This document shows positions 32,731 to 41,355 of a stretch of 52,196 nt of DNA, one piece after another. Each line of letters opens with the position of its first letter. Within the stretch, counting starts at the first letter, position 1. Made by a program: the position numbers and the translations under genes. Source of the stretch: Rhodobacteraceae bacterium UBA3069 (GTDB lineage: Bacteria; Pseudomonadota; Alphaproteobacteria; Rhodobacterales; Rhodobacteraceae); contig DFBX01000113.1 of the NCBI GenBank assembly GCA_002366795.1, positions 1-52,196 of the forward strand, in the 5' to 3' direction. A model generated the notes under the pieces. It had not been told where the DNA came from. It saw only the letters and a program-made list of their open reading frames with translations, and searched no databases.

Positions 32731-35155
32731 TCAAGTCAGGCCGGCGGCGCTCATCAGGCGCTCTGTCTCCTCGGCCAGCAGCCGCTCGCGGGCTTGTCCC
32801 TCGACCGGGACGCGGCCGACTTCTAGCAGCATGGGCGCGGCAAGGGGCGTCACGCGGTCCAGGCGCAGCAGATCGATATCGGGGCCGATCCGGGTCAGCA
32901 TTTCCTCGATCCGGGCAAAATCGACAAGGCCGCGCATTGCCTCGGCGCGGGTGATCCGCATCAGCAGGTGATCGGGGTCATATTTCGCCAGCGTGTCATA
33001 CAGGATGTCGGACGAAAACGTCGCCTGCCGCCCCGATTTTCGCTGCCCGGGCAGGTTGCGCGGGGTCAGGCCGGCGATCGTGGCGACGCTGCGAAAGGTC
33101 CGTTTCATCACCGCATTGCCCTGCAACCAGCCGTCCAGCCCCGCGGCAAGGCGGGTCGGGTCCAGCAAGGGGGCGGGGTCGGTCAGCGGCTCCAGCCCCC
33201 AGATCAGGGTGGCGTAGTCGGCGGCGACGAAACCCAGCGGGGCAAGGCGTTCTTCCTCCATCCGGCTGGTCAAAAGAAGGCCCAGCGTCTGCTGCGCATT
33301 ACGCCCCGCGAACCCGTAGAGACAGGCATATTCGCGGCCCTCGTGCGGGAAGGTTTCGATCAAAAGCCGCCCGGGCCGCGGCAGGCGCGATACCTTGCGT
33401 TGCAGGGCCAGCCATTCGGCGGTGTGGCGGGGCAGATCGGGCCATTCGGACTGTTGCAACAAGCGCAGAATTCGCGCTGACAGCTGCGTCGAAGTGGCGA
33501 ATTTCGTGCCGGAGAACGTGGCGACCCTAGGGGTGCGGCCACGGTCGCGGCTGACCTCGACCACCAGTTCGCGCAGGGCTTCGAACCGCACGATCTGCCC
33601 GCCGATCAGGAAGGTATCACCGGGGGTCAGCGAGGCGGCAAAGCTTTCCTCGACCTCGCCCAAGGGGGCACCGCCACGGCTGCGATGCATCCTGACTTTC
33701 AGCAGGTCAGCATCCTGGATGGTGCCGATGTTCATGCGGATATTGCGGGCGGCGCGGGGGTCGCGCAACTGCCATTTCCCATCCTTGAACAGCAGCCGTT
33801 TCCACTTGTCATAGGCGCGCAGCGCATATCCCCCCGTGGCGCAAAAATCGAGGCAATCGTCGAATTGCGCCCGGCTGATCGCCGCGTAGGGGCCGGCGGT
33901 TCTTACCTCGTGATACAGGGCAGCGGTATCAAACGGGCCAGCGCAGGCGGTGATCAGGATTTTCTGGCATAATACGTCCAAGGGGGCGGACCCGCGCGGA
34001 TCGCCATCCAGATCGCCTGCGCGCACAGCGTCGAGCGCGGCGCGGCATTCGACCACTTCGAACCGGTTGGCAGGCACCAACAACGCCTTGGACGGCGCGT
34101 TGTAGCGGTGGTTCGCCCGGCCGATCCGCTGCACCAGCCGTTTCACGTTTTTCGGCGCGCCGACCTGTATCACAAGATCCACGTCGCCCCAGTCGATCCC
34201 CAGATCAAGGCTGCCGGTGCAGACGATGGCGCGCAACTGCCCTGCCACCATCGCCTGTTCGACCCGCTCGCGCTGTTCGCGCGACAGCGCGCCGTGGTGG
34301 ATGCCGACGGGCAGGGCATCTTCATTCGCAAGCCACAGTTTATGAAAGAAAATCTCGGCCTGGGCGCGGGTGTTGTGAAAGATCAGCGTGGTGCGGTGCT
34401 GGCGGGTTTGCGCCAGTACGGCGGGGATGGCATAGGCACCGCCGCCACCGGACCATGGCGGTGGCTCGGCCGTTTTCAGCATGGCGATGTCGGGGGCGGG
34501 GCCGGGATCGGCGTGGATGATGGCGCAAGGATCGGGGTGGCGGGCCAGGAACCGCGCCACGGCGGACGGGTTTTCGACCGTGGCGGACAGGCCCACGCGC
34601 CGCAGGTCGGGGCACAGCGTTTGCTGTCGGGCCTGTGCCAGCATCAATTGATCGCCGCGCCGCGATTCCTCAAGCGCATGAATTTCATCGACGATCACGC
34701 GGCGCAGCCCTTTGAAAATGCGCGCGGCATCCTCGTAAGAGGTCAGCAGCGCAAGGCTTTCCGGCGTCGTCAGCAGGATATGCGGCGGGTCGGCGCGCTG
34801 ACGCTGGCGGCGCGAATGGGGGGTGTCGCCGGTGCGGTCCTCGACCCGGATCGGCAGGCCCATTTCGGCAATTGGGCCGGTCAGGTTGCGGCGGATGTCA
34901 GCGGCCAGCGCCTTGAGCGGCGAGATATATAGCGTGTGCAGCCCCTCGTGCCCGCCATCGGCCAGTTCGGCCAGCGTGGGCAGGAAGCCGGCCATGGTCT
35001 TGCCCCCCGCCCGTGGGCGCAATCAGCAGCAGCGATGGCGCGTCCGACTGCGCCAGCATCTGCATCTGGTGCGGATGAATCTGCCAGCCACGCCGTTCGA
35101 ACCATCCAAAGACGGGCGCGGGCAGGGTAGGGGCAGAGTCGAGGGCGTTTTCCAT
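32731..35155 (-). pseudogene. lhr: Ligase-associated Lhr-type DEXH helicase, frameshifted in Walker A
   Basis: Large superfamily 2 helicase of the ligase-associated DNA damage module. From the ATG at 35155 the N terminus reads MENALDSAPTLPAPVFGWF, HPHQMQMLAQ, LLLIAPTGGG, and then loses frame; KTMAGFLPTLAELADGG continues in another frame. The cause is a run of six G (35003-35008 on the plus strand as C6) where five would give TGGGKT. The rest is intact: LYISPLKALAADIRRN, VDEIHALEESRRGDQLML, GLSATV, HHGALSREQRERVEQAM, IQRIGRANHR with QVGAPKNVKRLVQ before it, and the C-terminal Lhr core. The corrected protein would have about 807 residues. The lesion could be a sequencing or polymerase slip. Stops 32 bp before the likely pdeM start. 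Confidence 0.85.
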
Positions 35156-35291
35156 CGGTTTGGCTAAGGTAAAAGCGCCACGCCATGCGTCAACCGCAAC
35201 CCCGTCATTACGGTGCGATCGGTGGCGACAGAAGCCACGCCGCCGCCCGTATCATCCCCATGACAAACACAATGCCAAAGGGAGCAACACC

Positions 35292-35777
35292 ATGAAATCG
35301 CTTCGTAAATGGGCCACGCCGCTGACTATAGGGTCCAGCCTGATCGTCACGATCACCGGGCTGATGCTGTTCTTTCATTTCGCGCCCGGACTGACCCGGC
35401 CGGCGCATGAATGGATCGGCTGGATCATGGCCTTTGCGGTGCTGGCGCATCTGGTCGTGAACTACCGTGCCTTCCTGTTGCATTTCAAACGGCCCGTTGG
35501 CCTTGGGATCATGGGGATTTCGGCGCTGGTGATGCTGTTGTCCTTCATGGACTTGGCCCCGGCGGGAGCAGGTAGCCCTGTGCCCTTGGTGATGGGGGCG
35601 ATTGGCAAGGCCGAGGTTGCCACGGTGATCGCGCTGTCTGGCCATGATCGGGCCGAGGGGCTGAGGCTGCTGAATGCGGCTGGGATCAAGGCCGAGGCTA
35701 GCCAGACCGTAGCGCAGATCACCGGGGGCGACTGCGGCGAACAGAACCGGATCATCGCGGCGCTGTTCGTACGATAA
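35292..35777 (+). CDS. DUF4405 domain-containing membrane protein
   Basis: A 161-residue protein with three hydrophobic segments (TPLTIGSSLIVTITGLMLFF, EWIGWIMAFAVLAHLVVNY, LGIMGISALVMLLSFMDL) and a soluble C terminus (VIALSGHDRAEGLRLLNAAG). Histidines at HEWIGW and AHLVVNY sit in helices, as in cytochrome-b-like DUF4405 proteins, so heme binding is possible. AGGEC-type cysteine: only TGGDCGEQ near the end. The ATG at 35292 follows GGGAG. It diverges from the helicase gene by 136 bp and ends at a strong two-way terminator. Confidence 0.78.
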   Translation: MKSLRKWATPLTIGSSLIVTITGLMLFFHFAPGLTRPAHEWIGWIMAFAVLAHLVVNYRAFLLHFKRPVGLGIMGISALVMLLSFMDLAPAGAGSPVPLVMGAIGKAEVATVIALSGHDRAEGLRLLNAAGIKAEASQTVAQITGGDCGEQNRIIAALFVR

Positions 35778-35824
35778 CGGGCCGGAATCCATGAAAACCA
35801 TGGAAACGGGGAGCTGAAACCATG

Positions 35825-35864
35825 AAAACGCAAAGCCCAGAGCGGGGCTTTGCGTTTTGTTTTG
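35825..35864. terminator. Strong bidirectional terminator between DUF4405 gene and the tad ATPase
   Basis: Perfect 14-bp inverted repeat AAAACGCAAAGCCC (35825-35838) and GGGCTTTGCGTTTT (35845-35858), followed by GTTTTG. With A and T runs on both sides it can end the DUF4405 transcript and also the long tad transcript arriving from the right. Confidence 0.85.
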
Positions 35865-35964
35865 CAACGGCGCAAGGTGGGTGGCCCCTGACATTCTTGT
35901 ATTGCGAAAATATCGACACATTTTCGCCGTGCCTGTGCGCCGTTTTGCGAAATTGAGTATGCGC

Positions 35965-37284
35965 CTAGCGCACGATGGCCTCGTCCTTGACGAACATATT
36001 GGCCCATGCGCGGTCGATCAGTTCGGGGGACATCTGGTAGGGGGTGCCCTCGAATTCGCAAATCGAGATCATCTGGTCGATCAGGAACACCGGCTGATAG
36101 TTGGCATAGATGTTGTCGATGCCGGGATACTTGTTCTTGAGCAGGTGAACCAAGGTCGGCTCATCCAGCGGCATCCCCTTTTTCCGCGCCACGAGGGCAA
36201 AGATTTTCAGGAAGTTCTGCTGGCTCGGCCCGTCGATCTTGATCTTGTAAAAGATCCGGCGCAGGGCGGCTTGGTCGAAAATCTCGTTCGGGTGGAAGTT
36301 GGTCGAGAAAATCACCAGCGTGTCGAAGGGCACCTCGAATTTCTCGCCCGATTGCAGGGCGAGAATATCCTTGGATTCCTCCAGCGGAACGATCCAGCGG
36401 TTGACCAGCGACTGTGGCGGTTCGGCCTGACGCCCAAGGTCATCGACGATGAAAATGCCGCCCGTGGATTTCAATTGCAACGGCGCTTGGTAGGTGCGGG
36501 CCGTGGGGTTGTAAACCAGGTCGAGCATGTTCAGCGACAGCTCGCCCCCGGTGATCACGGTGGGCCGTTCGCATTTGACATAGCGCGCGTCAAAGGTGCG
36601 GCGGCGGCGCAAACTGTTGGGGTCGTCCACCTCTTCCTCGGCGGCGGAATGGACGATGGGGTCATAGACGGTGATGACCTGACCGGAATATTCCAGCGCG
36701 CGCGGCACGTAAATCTTGTCGCCCATGGCGTCGCGGATCCCGTTCGAGATCGAGGATTTACCGTTGCCCGGCGGGCCATACATCAGGATCGAGCGGCCGG
36801 AACTGACCGCCGGCCCAAGGTTACCCAGCAGGTCGGGCGGCAGGATCAGGTGACCCATCGCCGTGGTCAGCTGGTCGCGGGTGATCGAAATGTTGCGGAT
36901 CGATTGGCGTTTCACCTGTTCGCGGTAGACATCCAGCGGCACCGGCATCGCGCCGTAATATTCCGACTGCGCCAGCGCATCCAGCGCGCGGGCCTTGCCC
37001 TGATCGGTCAGCTGATAGCCCATCTCGGTGCCATTGTTGTTGGCGTTGAGCGTGCCGGTCGCCTCCAAAAGGCGTTCGACCCGGGCGGCGTCGATCAGCT
37101 CTTGCGTGACGGCGACGGGCAGGCAGATGGCGCGGGCCAATTCGGATGCCAGCGACAGGCTTTTGCGGAAGATGGTTTTCAGCAGGATATCCCGCATCAT
37201 CGTCAGCGGAAGCTGCATATCCTCCAGCGTTTTGGGCGGAGGAGGGGGTTGAACGCCCTGGGGCGGTGTCACTTGCATGTTCAT
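35965..37284 (-). CDS. Tad-locus associated AAA+ ATPase with N-terminal winged-helix-like region
   Basis: A 439-residue cytoplasmic ATPase last in the tad cluster. A Pro-rich start (TPPQGVQPPPPPKTLEDM) is followed by a helical part (about 25-110) with MGYQLTDQGKARALDAL, which resembles a winged helix. The ATPase core then has Walker A YGPPGNGKSS (169-178) and Walker B GGIFIVDDLGRQ (275-286), and a sensor region FDTLVIFSTNF. DQAALRRIFYKIKIDGPS gives candidate Arg fingers. It is not TadA: the family is distinct and its function is not known. A chaperone-like or regulatory role for the pilus is inferred from position. The ATG at 37284 is preferred over one at 37329; no strong ribosome site for either. 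Confidence 0.82.
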   Translation of the reverse strand: MNMQVTPPQGVQPPPPPKTLEDMQLPLTMMRDILLKTIFRKSLSLASELARAICLPVAVTQELIDAARVERLLEATGTLNANNNGTEMGYQLTDQGKARALDALAQSEYYGAMPVPLDVYREQVKRQSIRNISITRDQLTTAMGHLILPPDLLGNLGPAVSSGRSILMYGPPGNGKSSISNGIRDAMGDKIYVPRALEYSGQVITVYDPIVHSAAEEEVDDPNSLRRRRTFDARYVKCERPTVITGGELSLNMLDLVYNPTARTYQAPLQLKSTGGIFIVDDLGRQAEPPQSLVNRWIVPLEESKDILALQSGEKFEVPFDTLVIFSTNFHPNEIFDQAALRRIFYKIKIDGPSQQNFLKIFALVARKKGMPLDEPTLVHLLKNKYPGIDNIYANYQPVFLIDQMISICEFEGTPYQMSPELIDRAWANMFVKDEAIVR

Positions 37285-37383
37285 GGGCTGGCTCGTGCCT
37301 TTTTTCGTCGCGTTATTGGCCCTGAACATCGCAGGTCAAAGTGGCGAAATGATGGAGAAAAAGGTGCGAAGCGGTGAAGCGGG

Positions 37384-37920
37384 TCAGAGCGCGCCGAGGA
37401 TCAGGTAAAGCCCAAGCGTCGTGCCCAGCACCAGCCCCATGGGGAAATCAAGGCCGCGCGTCCAGCTTTCCCATTCCGGCGCAAGGCGGCGCAGGGGGGT
37501 GAATTTCAGCAGGCGCTGCGTGATGACGGCCCCCAGAAGCATGCCGCAAAACAGGAAGCCGACGAATTTTACATCGGCCAGCGGCACGTAAGGTGCTGCA
37601 GCGGCAAGGAATTTCGCATCACCCGCGCCCATCAGCCCGCCCGCATTCGCGACAAAGCCGATCAGCAGGACGATCACCAGATGCGCGACGCGCCAGCCGT
37701 ATTCGGGCAGCGGCATCAGGAACAGGCCGACCACAAGAAACACCAACCCCAAGATGTCAGTGGTGCGGTTTGTGATCTTCATCCAGCGCAGATCTGTCAG
37801 GATGGCGACCGCGCAAAGCGGCAGCACGAAGGGCAGGAACCAGCGCGCCTGCATGTCCGGGATGCTCAGCACCCCCGCGATGCGGACAAAGGGCGCAACA
37901 AGATCGGTCAGAAAATCCAT
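37384..37920 (-). CDS. cpaA: Prepilin peptidase, A24 family (CpaA/TadV)
   Basis: Inner-membrane aspartic protease that removes the leader from Flp prepilins. The 178-residue protein has about six hydrophobic helices and both catalytic aspartates of the A24 family: one in AILTDLRWMKITN (about residue 43) and one in GLMGAGDAKFLAAAAP (the GxGD motif, about residue 100). There is no N-terminal methylase-type cysteine domain, as usual for TadV/CpaA. The ATG is at 37920, 12 bp after the TPR gene, so it belongs to the tad operon. Substrates would be the three Flp pilins at 47.9-49.2 kb. Confidence 0.92.
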   Translation of the reverse strand: MDFLTDLVAPFVRIAGVLSIPDMQARWFLPFVLPLCAVAILTDLRWMKITNRTTDILGLVFLVVGLFLMPLPEYGWRVAHLVIVLLIGFVANAGGLMGAGDAKFLAAAAPYVPLADVKFVGFLFCGMLLGAVITQRLLKFTPLRRLAPEWESWTRGLDFPMGLVLGTTLGLYLILGAL

Positions 37921-37932
37921 CGCGGGGTGCGT

Positions 37933-38784
37933 TTAGCTTTCCAATGCGCGCAAGGAGCGCACGGCTTCTTCGAAATGCTGCGGATGGGTTTCGATGGCTT
38001 CGCGCAGCAGGCCCTTGCCGGTTTCCACGTCACCCTGTTTCACGGCCGACAGGCCCATGGTGTGCAAAAGCTGCGCACGCTCGATCTGGGTCATGGGCAG
38101 GACGGGCATGGAATAGTTGCGCTGCGCGGCGCGGGCCAGAACCAGATTGTTCTTTGCGGTGAACAGCTTGCCATCCTGGCGGATCGCTTCGCCGAACAGG
38201 CGCTCTGCCTCGGGGTAATCGCCGCGGGTCAGCTTGGAATAGCCCCAGTTGTTCATCACGCCGCCGGGGCGGGTGGTCAGGCCCACGGCGGTTTCATAGA
38301 AACTGTCGGCTTTCTTCCACTGCTTCTTGCTGTCGGCGACCATCGCCTCCAGCCGGTAGCGTTGATAGGTCTCGTGGGTGGGGGGGATGCTGTTCAGGGT
38401 CTTTTCAGCGCCTTCCCAATCGCCGGTGCGGATTTGCGCATCTGCCAGATCGACACGGTCGTCATCGGATGCGTCCGCATGTTCGGTGATCTTTTTCCAA
38501 ACCGCCAAGGCTTCGGCGTTGCGTTTGGCGCGGATCAGAGATTGGCCCAGCCCGCGTTGCAGGTCGATTCGTTCGGGCGCATTGGCCGAGGCGCGTTTGA
38601 AATAGGTCACCGCCTCGTCCGGGTCGGCCACGGTGAGCATCACGTCGTTCAGGTTGGTTTCATCCACGACGTTGAGATCCTGCAAGGTGCGGTCCACCTT
38701 GTTCTTCTCGCTCATGAAATCTTCGCAGCCGGACAGGGCGAAAGACCCGGCCAGGCACAGGGAAAGGATAAACGAGTGGCGCAT
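37933..38784 (-). CDS. TPR lipoprotein of the tad locus (TadD-like)
   Basis: A 283-residue precursor with lipobox LSGC (acylated Cys near residue 20) and TPR-type helix pairs along the mature part: DPDEAVTYFKRASANAPERI, SLIRAKRNAEALAVWKKI, YFQ-less units such as RGDYPEAERLFGEAIRQDGK and QGDVETGKGLLREAIETHP. TadD proteins are outer-membrane pilotin-like factors needed for secretin assembly. The ATG at 38784 follows AAGGACG and gives a clean signal peptide; the frame upstream to 38814 has none. It lies between a second TPR lipoprotein and cpaA. Confidence 0.85.
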   Translation of the reverse strand: MRHSFILSLCLAGSFALSGCEDFMSEKNKVDRTLQDLNVVDETNLNDVMLTVADPDEAVTYFKRASANAPERIDLQRGLGQSLIRAKRNAEALAVWKKITEHADASDDDRVDLADAQIRTGDWEGAEKTLNSIPPTHETYQRYRLEAMVADSKKQWKKADSFYETAVGLTTRPGGVMNNWGYSKLTRGDYPEAERLFGEAIRQDGKLFTAKNNLVLARAAQRNYSMPVLPMTQIERAQLLHTMGLSAVKQGDVETGKGLLREAIETHPQHFEEAVRSLRALES

Positions 38785-38810
38785 GTTTTGCGTCCTTTTA
38801 CTACTCTGCC

Positions 38811-39401
38811 TCAAGGTATCTGACGGATCACAAACGCGCTGCTTCCCCGCCGAACCAATTTATATTCTTGTTCTTCTTCTTTATCATAAACGTTTTTTTC
38901 CGTTTTTGCGAGCGCCAAGCGAAGATTGTCACGGATTGAGTCACTTTGGCCATTGTCCAGCGCATAGGCGCGGCGGAACATCTGTTCGGCCTCGGCCAAT
39001 TCGCCCTTTTCCATCAGCAGGACACCAAGATTGTTCCATGTTTCGGGCACGGCCTCGTCCGTGGCGATGGCTTGGCGCAGCAGGCGTTCGGCCTGGCCCA
39101 AGCGGCCCAGCCCCAGGTTCGCGGTGCCAAGGCCGGACAGCACATCGACGGTCATGCCATGTTCGATGGCGGCGCGCGAATAGGCATCGAGCGCCAGTTC
39201 GTATTCGCCCGCCTGCACCAGCCGGTTGCCCACGACCAGCCCGTCAACGGTATCGCCGCGCTTGGCTAGGCCCGGTGCATAGACCTGCCCGGTTTTCAGT
39301 GGATCGGACGCGCCAAGGCCGCCTGTCGATGAACAGGCGACCGTGGTCAGCAGGGCGGCCAGAAAGCCGGCAATTTTCAAAGGGCTTGCCCGTCGCCGCA
39401 T
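38811..39401 (-). CDS. tadD: TPR lipoprotein of the tad locus (TadD)
   Basis: A 196-residue lipoprotein precursor (MRRRASPLKIAGFLAALL, lipobox TVAC with Cys near 23). The mature part has four TPR units: RLVQAGEYELALDAYSRAAI, LGTANLGLGRLGQAERLLRQ, WNNLGVLLMEKGELAEAEQM and FRRAYALDNGQSDSIRDNLR. This size and domain order fit TadD, the partner that localises the RcpA/CpaC secretin. Two consecutive TPR lipoproteins are the usual arrangement in this bacterial family. It starts 15 bp after tadC and is co-transcribed. Confidence 0.85.
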   Translation of the reverse strand: MRRRASPLKIAGFLAALLTTVACSSTGGLGASDPLKTGQVYAPGLAKRGDTVDGLVVGNRLVQAGEYELALDAYSRAAIEHGMTVDVLSGLGTANLGLGRLGQAERLLRQAIATDEAVPETWNNLGVLLMEKGELAEAEQMFRRAYALDNGQSDSIRDNLRLALAKTEKNVYDKEEEQEYKLVRRGSSAFVIRQIP

Positions 39402-39416
39402 TTTTGTCTTCGCTTG

Positions 39417-40367
39417 TCAGTTCCCGAAGTTCGAGATGCTTACAGCCGAAGGACCAACAAGGATGATCAGCAGCGGCGGCACCGTCAGCATCATTGTGAC
39501 AAGTGTCATCTTGGTAGGCAACTTGTTTGCGGCCTCTTCGGCGCGCATCACGCGCTTGTCACGCATTTCCGACGAATAGACCCGCAGCGCCTCGGCGATC
39601 GAGGTGCCGAATGCGGCGGACTGGATCATCACGGTCACGAAGGACGACACGTCGGCCACGCCGCAGCGTTCGGCCATGTCGCGCAGCACGCCGGATTTTT
39701 CCATACCCGCCTTGATCTGAAGCGACACGATTTCGAATTCATCGGCCAGATCGGGGAAGGCGGGGCGGATTTCCTTGGCCATGCGGACGATGGATTGCTC
39801 CAGCGACTGACCGGCTTCGACGCAGACCAGAAGCATGTCCAGCGCATCGGGGAAGCCTGCGGTGATCTGTTCCTGCCGCTTGGCCTGCCGCTTGTTGACC
39901 CAGTATTTCGGGGCCATGTAGCCAAGGCAGCCGGGGCCAAGCACGTAGAACAGGGTTTGCTGGGTCGTAACCTCTTGCCCGCCGGACACGAACAGCATGA
40001 AATACAGCACGCCCGCCACCAGCAGCCCAAGGCCAAGGGCAAACTGGGCGAAGTGGAAGAAGCGCACCGCGTCCTTGGAGCGGTAACCGGCCTGCATCAG
40101 CTTCATGCGGGCGGCGGAATATTCCTCGGCGTCCTGCGGTTCCAGGAAAGAGGAATATTTCTGCAACTTGTCGTTCGACTTGGCCGTGCGCAGCTTGGCG
40201 CCCGGTTTGATCGTGGCAGAGCGTTCGCCCGCATCTTTCAGCTTGTTGAGCGGGTCGTTCCGCTCTTTAAGCATCATCGGGATCACGGCAGCGATCAGCG
40301 CCAGGCCAAGCAGGCCGACCAAAATGAAGGGGCCAATGGGGCCAAGGATATCGGTGAGGAATGCCAT
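39417..40367 (-). CDS. tadC: Tad pilus inner-membrane platform protein TadC
   Basis: Type II secretion system F family protein that forms part of the platform on which the TadA motor acts. The 316-residue protein has N-terminal membrane helices (PFILVGLLGLALIAAVIPMM; FAQFALGLGLLVAGVLYFML), the T2SSF core (FPDALDMLLVCVEAGQSLEQ, FEIVSLQIKAGMEKSGVLRD, VMIQSAAFGTSIAEALRVYS) and two C-terminal helices ending FGN. The core sequence is diagnostic. It starts 13 bp after tadB and is homologous to it, as usual. Confidence 0.93.
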   Translation of the reverse strand: MAFLTDILGPIGPFILVGLLGLALIAAVIPMMLKERNDPLNKLKDAGERSATIKPGAKLRTAKSNDKLQKYSSFLEPQDAEEYSAARMKLMQAGYRSKDAVRFFHFAQFALGLGLLVAGVLYFMLFVSGGQEVTTQQTLFYVLGPGCLGYMAPKYWVNKRQAKRQEQITAGFPDALDMLLVCVEAGQSLEQSIVRMAKEIRPAFPDLADEFEIVSLQIKAGMEKSGVLRDMAERCGVADVSSFVTVMIQSAAFGTSIAEALRVYSSEMRDKRVMRAEEAANKLPTKMTLVTMMLTVPPLLIILVGPSAVSISNFGN

Positions 40368-40380
40368 TGTTCGTCTCTCC

Positions 40381-41349
40381 TCAGACCTTGATGTTTGTCA
40401 GGTAGCGCATCACGATCAGGTTCAGCGTCAGCAGAACCCCCACGATGATACAGGCTGGGATGAACCACGGGTGGTCCAGCACCTCGTCATAATAATGCGG
40501 GTCCAGCACGTTCACACCGATCAGGGCCAGCACGGGGAAGGCGGACAGGAACTTGCCCGACCACTGTGCCTCTGCGGTGATGGCTTTCACGCGGCGGAAC
40601 AGGCGGAACCGCGAGCGGATCACGCGGGCCAGACCTTCGAGGATCTCGGCCAGGTTACCACCCGATTGCTGCTGGATCGAAACGGCCACGGCAAGAAAGC
40701 GCAAATCCTGCATGTCCAGCCGTTCGGCCATTTGTTTCAGCGCCTCGCCCACGTCGCGGCCATAGGCGGATTCGTCCGCGATGATGCCGAATTCAGTGGC
40801 CAGCGGGTCGGGCACTTCCTTGGCGACGATCTGGATCGCCGAGGAGAACGGGTGCCCCACCTTCAGCGAGCGCACCATAAGTTCCACGGCGTCGGGCAGC
40901 TGTTCCTCGATCATGCCAAGCCGTTTCTTGGCCTTGGAATTCACCCAGAAATACACACCGCCCACGCCCATCAAACCGGACACCACGCCGCGCACCGCGA
41001 AAGAGGTTTCTGTGCCGATGGTCAAGCCAAGGAAGGCGATTACGGACACCGCGACCATCAGCATGATCAGCTGTATGGGTGAAAATGCGATCGCCGCTTT
41101 TTGCGCCTTGTCCGCCAGCATCGTATAGATGGGGATGGACCGGGCGTTCATGTGTTGGTTCATCTCCTTGCGGAGTTTTTCCAGCACTTCTTCGCGGTTG
41201 GAGCCTTTCTGGAGCATTTCCAGACGGCGGTTGACCTTGCTGTTCAGCGAAATCGAACGGCCAAAGGCAGTCAGATAGACGCCTTCGACGATCACAAGGA
41301 CGCCGACGAAGATCAAGATGTAGATGATCGGTTCGATCGAGAGTGCCAT
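40381..41349 (-). CDS. tadB: Tad pilus inner-membrane platform protein TadB
   Basis: Second T2SSF platform protein, acting with TadC. The 322-residue protein starts with a membrane helix (IEPIIYILIFVGVLVIVEGV), has a pair of helices at about 105-150 (LIMLMVAVSVIAFLGLTIG), and the core LPDAVELMVRSLKVGHPFSS, FLAVAVSIQQQSGGNLAEIL, EGLARVIRSRFRLFRRVKA, the last part being typical of TadB. The C-terminal helices end MRYLTNIKV. It lies 6 bp after tadA, so translation is coupled within the operon. Confidence 0.93.
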   Translation of the reverse strand: MALSIEPIIYILIFVGVLVIVEGVYLTAFGRSISLNSKVNRRLEMLQKGSNREEVLEKLRKEMNQHMNARSIPIYTMLADKAQKAAIAFSPIQLIMLMVAVSVIAFLGLTIGTETSFAVRGVVSGLMGVGGVYFWVNSKAKKRLGMIEEQLPDAVELMVRSLKVGHPFSSAIQIVAKEVPDPLATEFGIIADESAYGRDVGEALKQMAERLDMQDLRFLAVAVSIQQQSGGNLAEILEGLARVIRSRFRLFRRVKAITAEAQWSGKFLSAFPVLALIGVNVLDPHYYDEVLDHPWFIPACIIVGVLLTLNLIVMRYLTNIKV

Positions 41350-41355
41350 TTTGTG

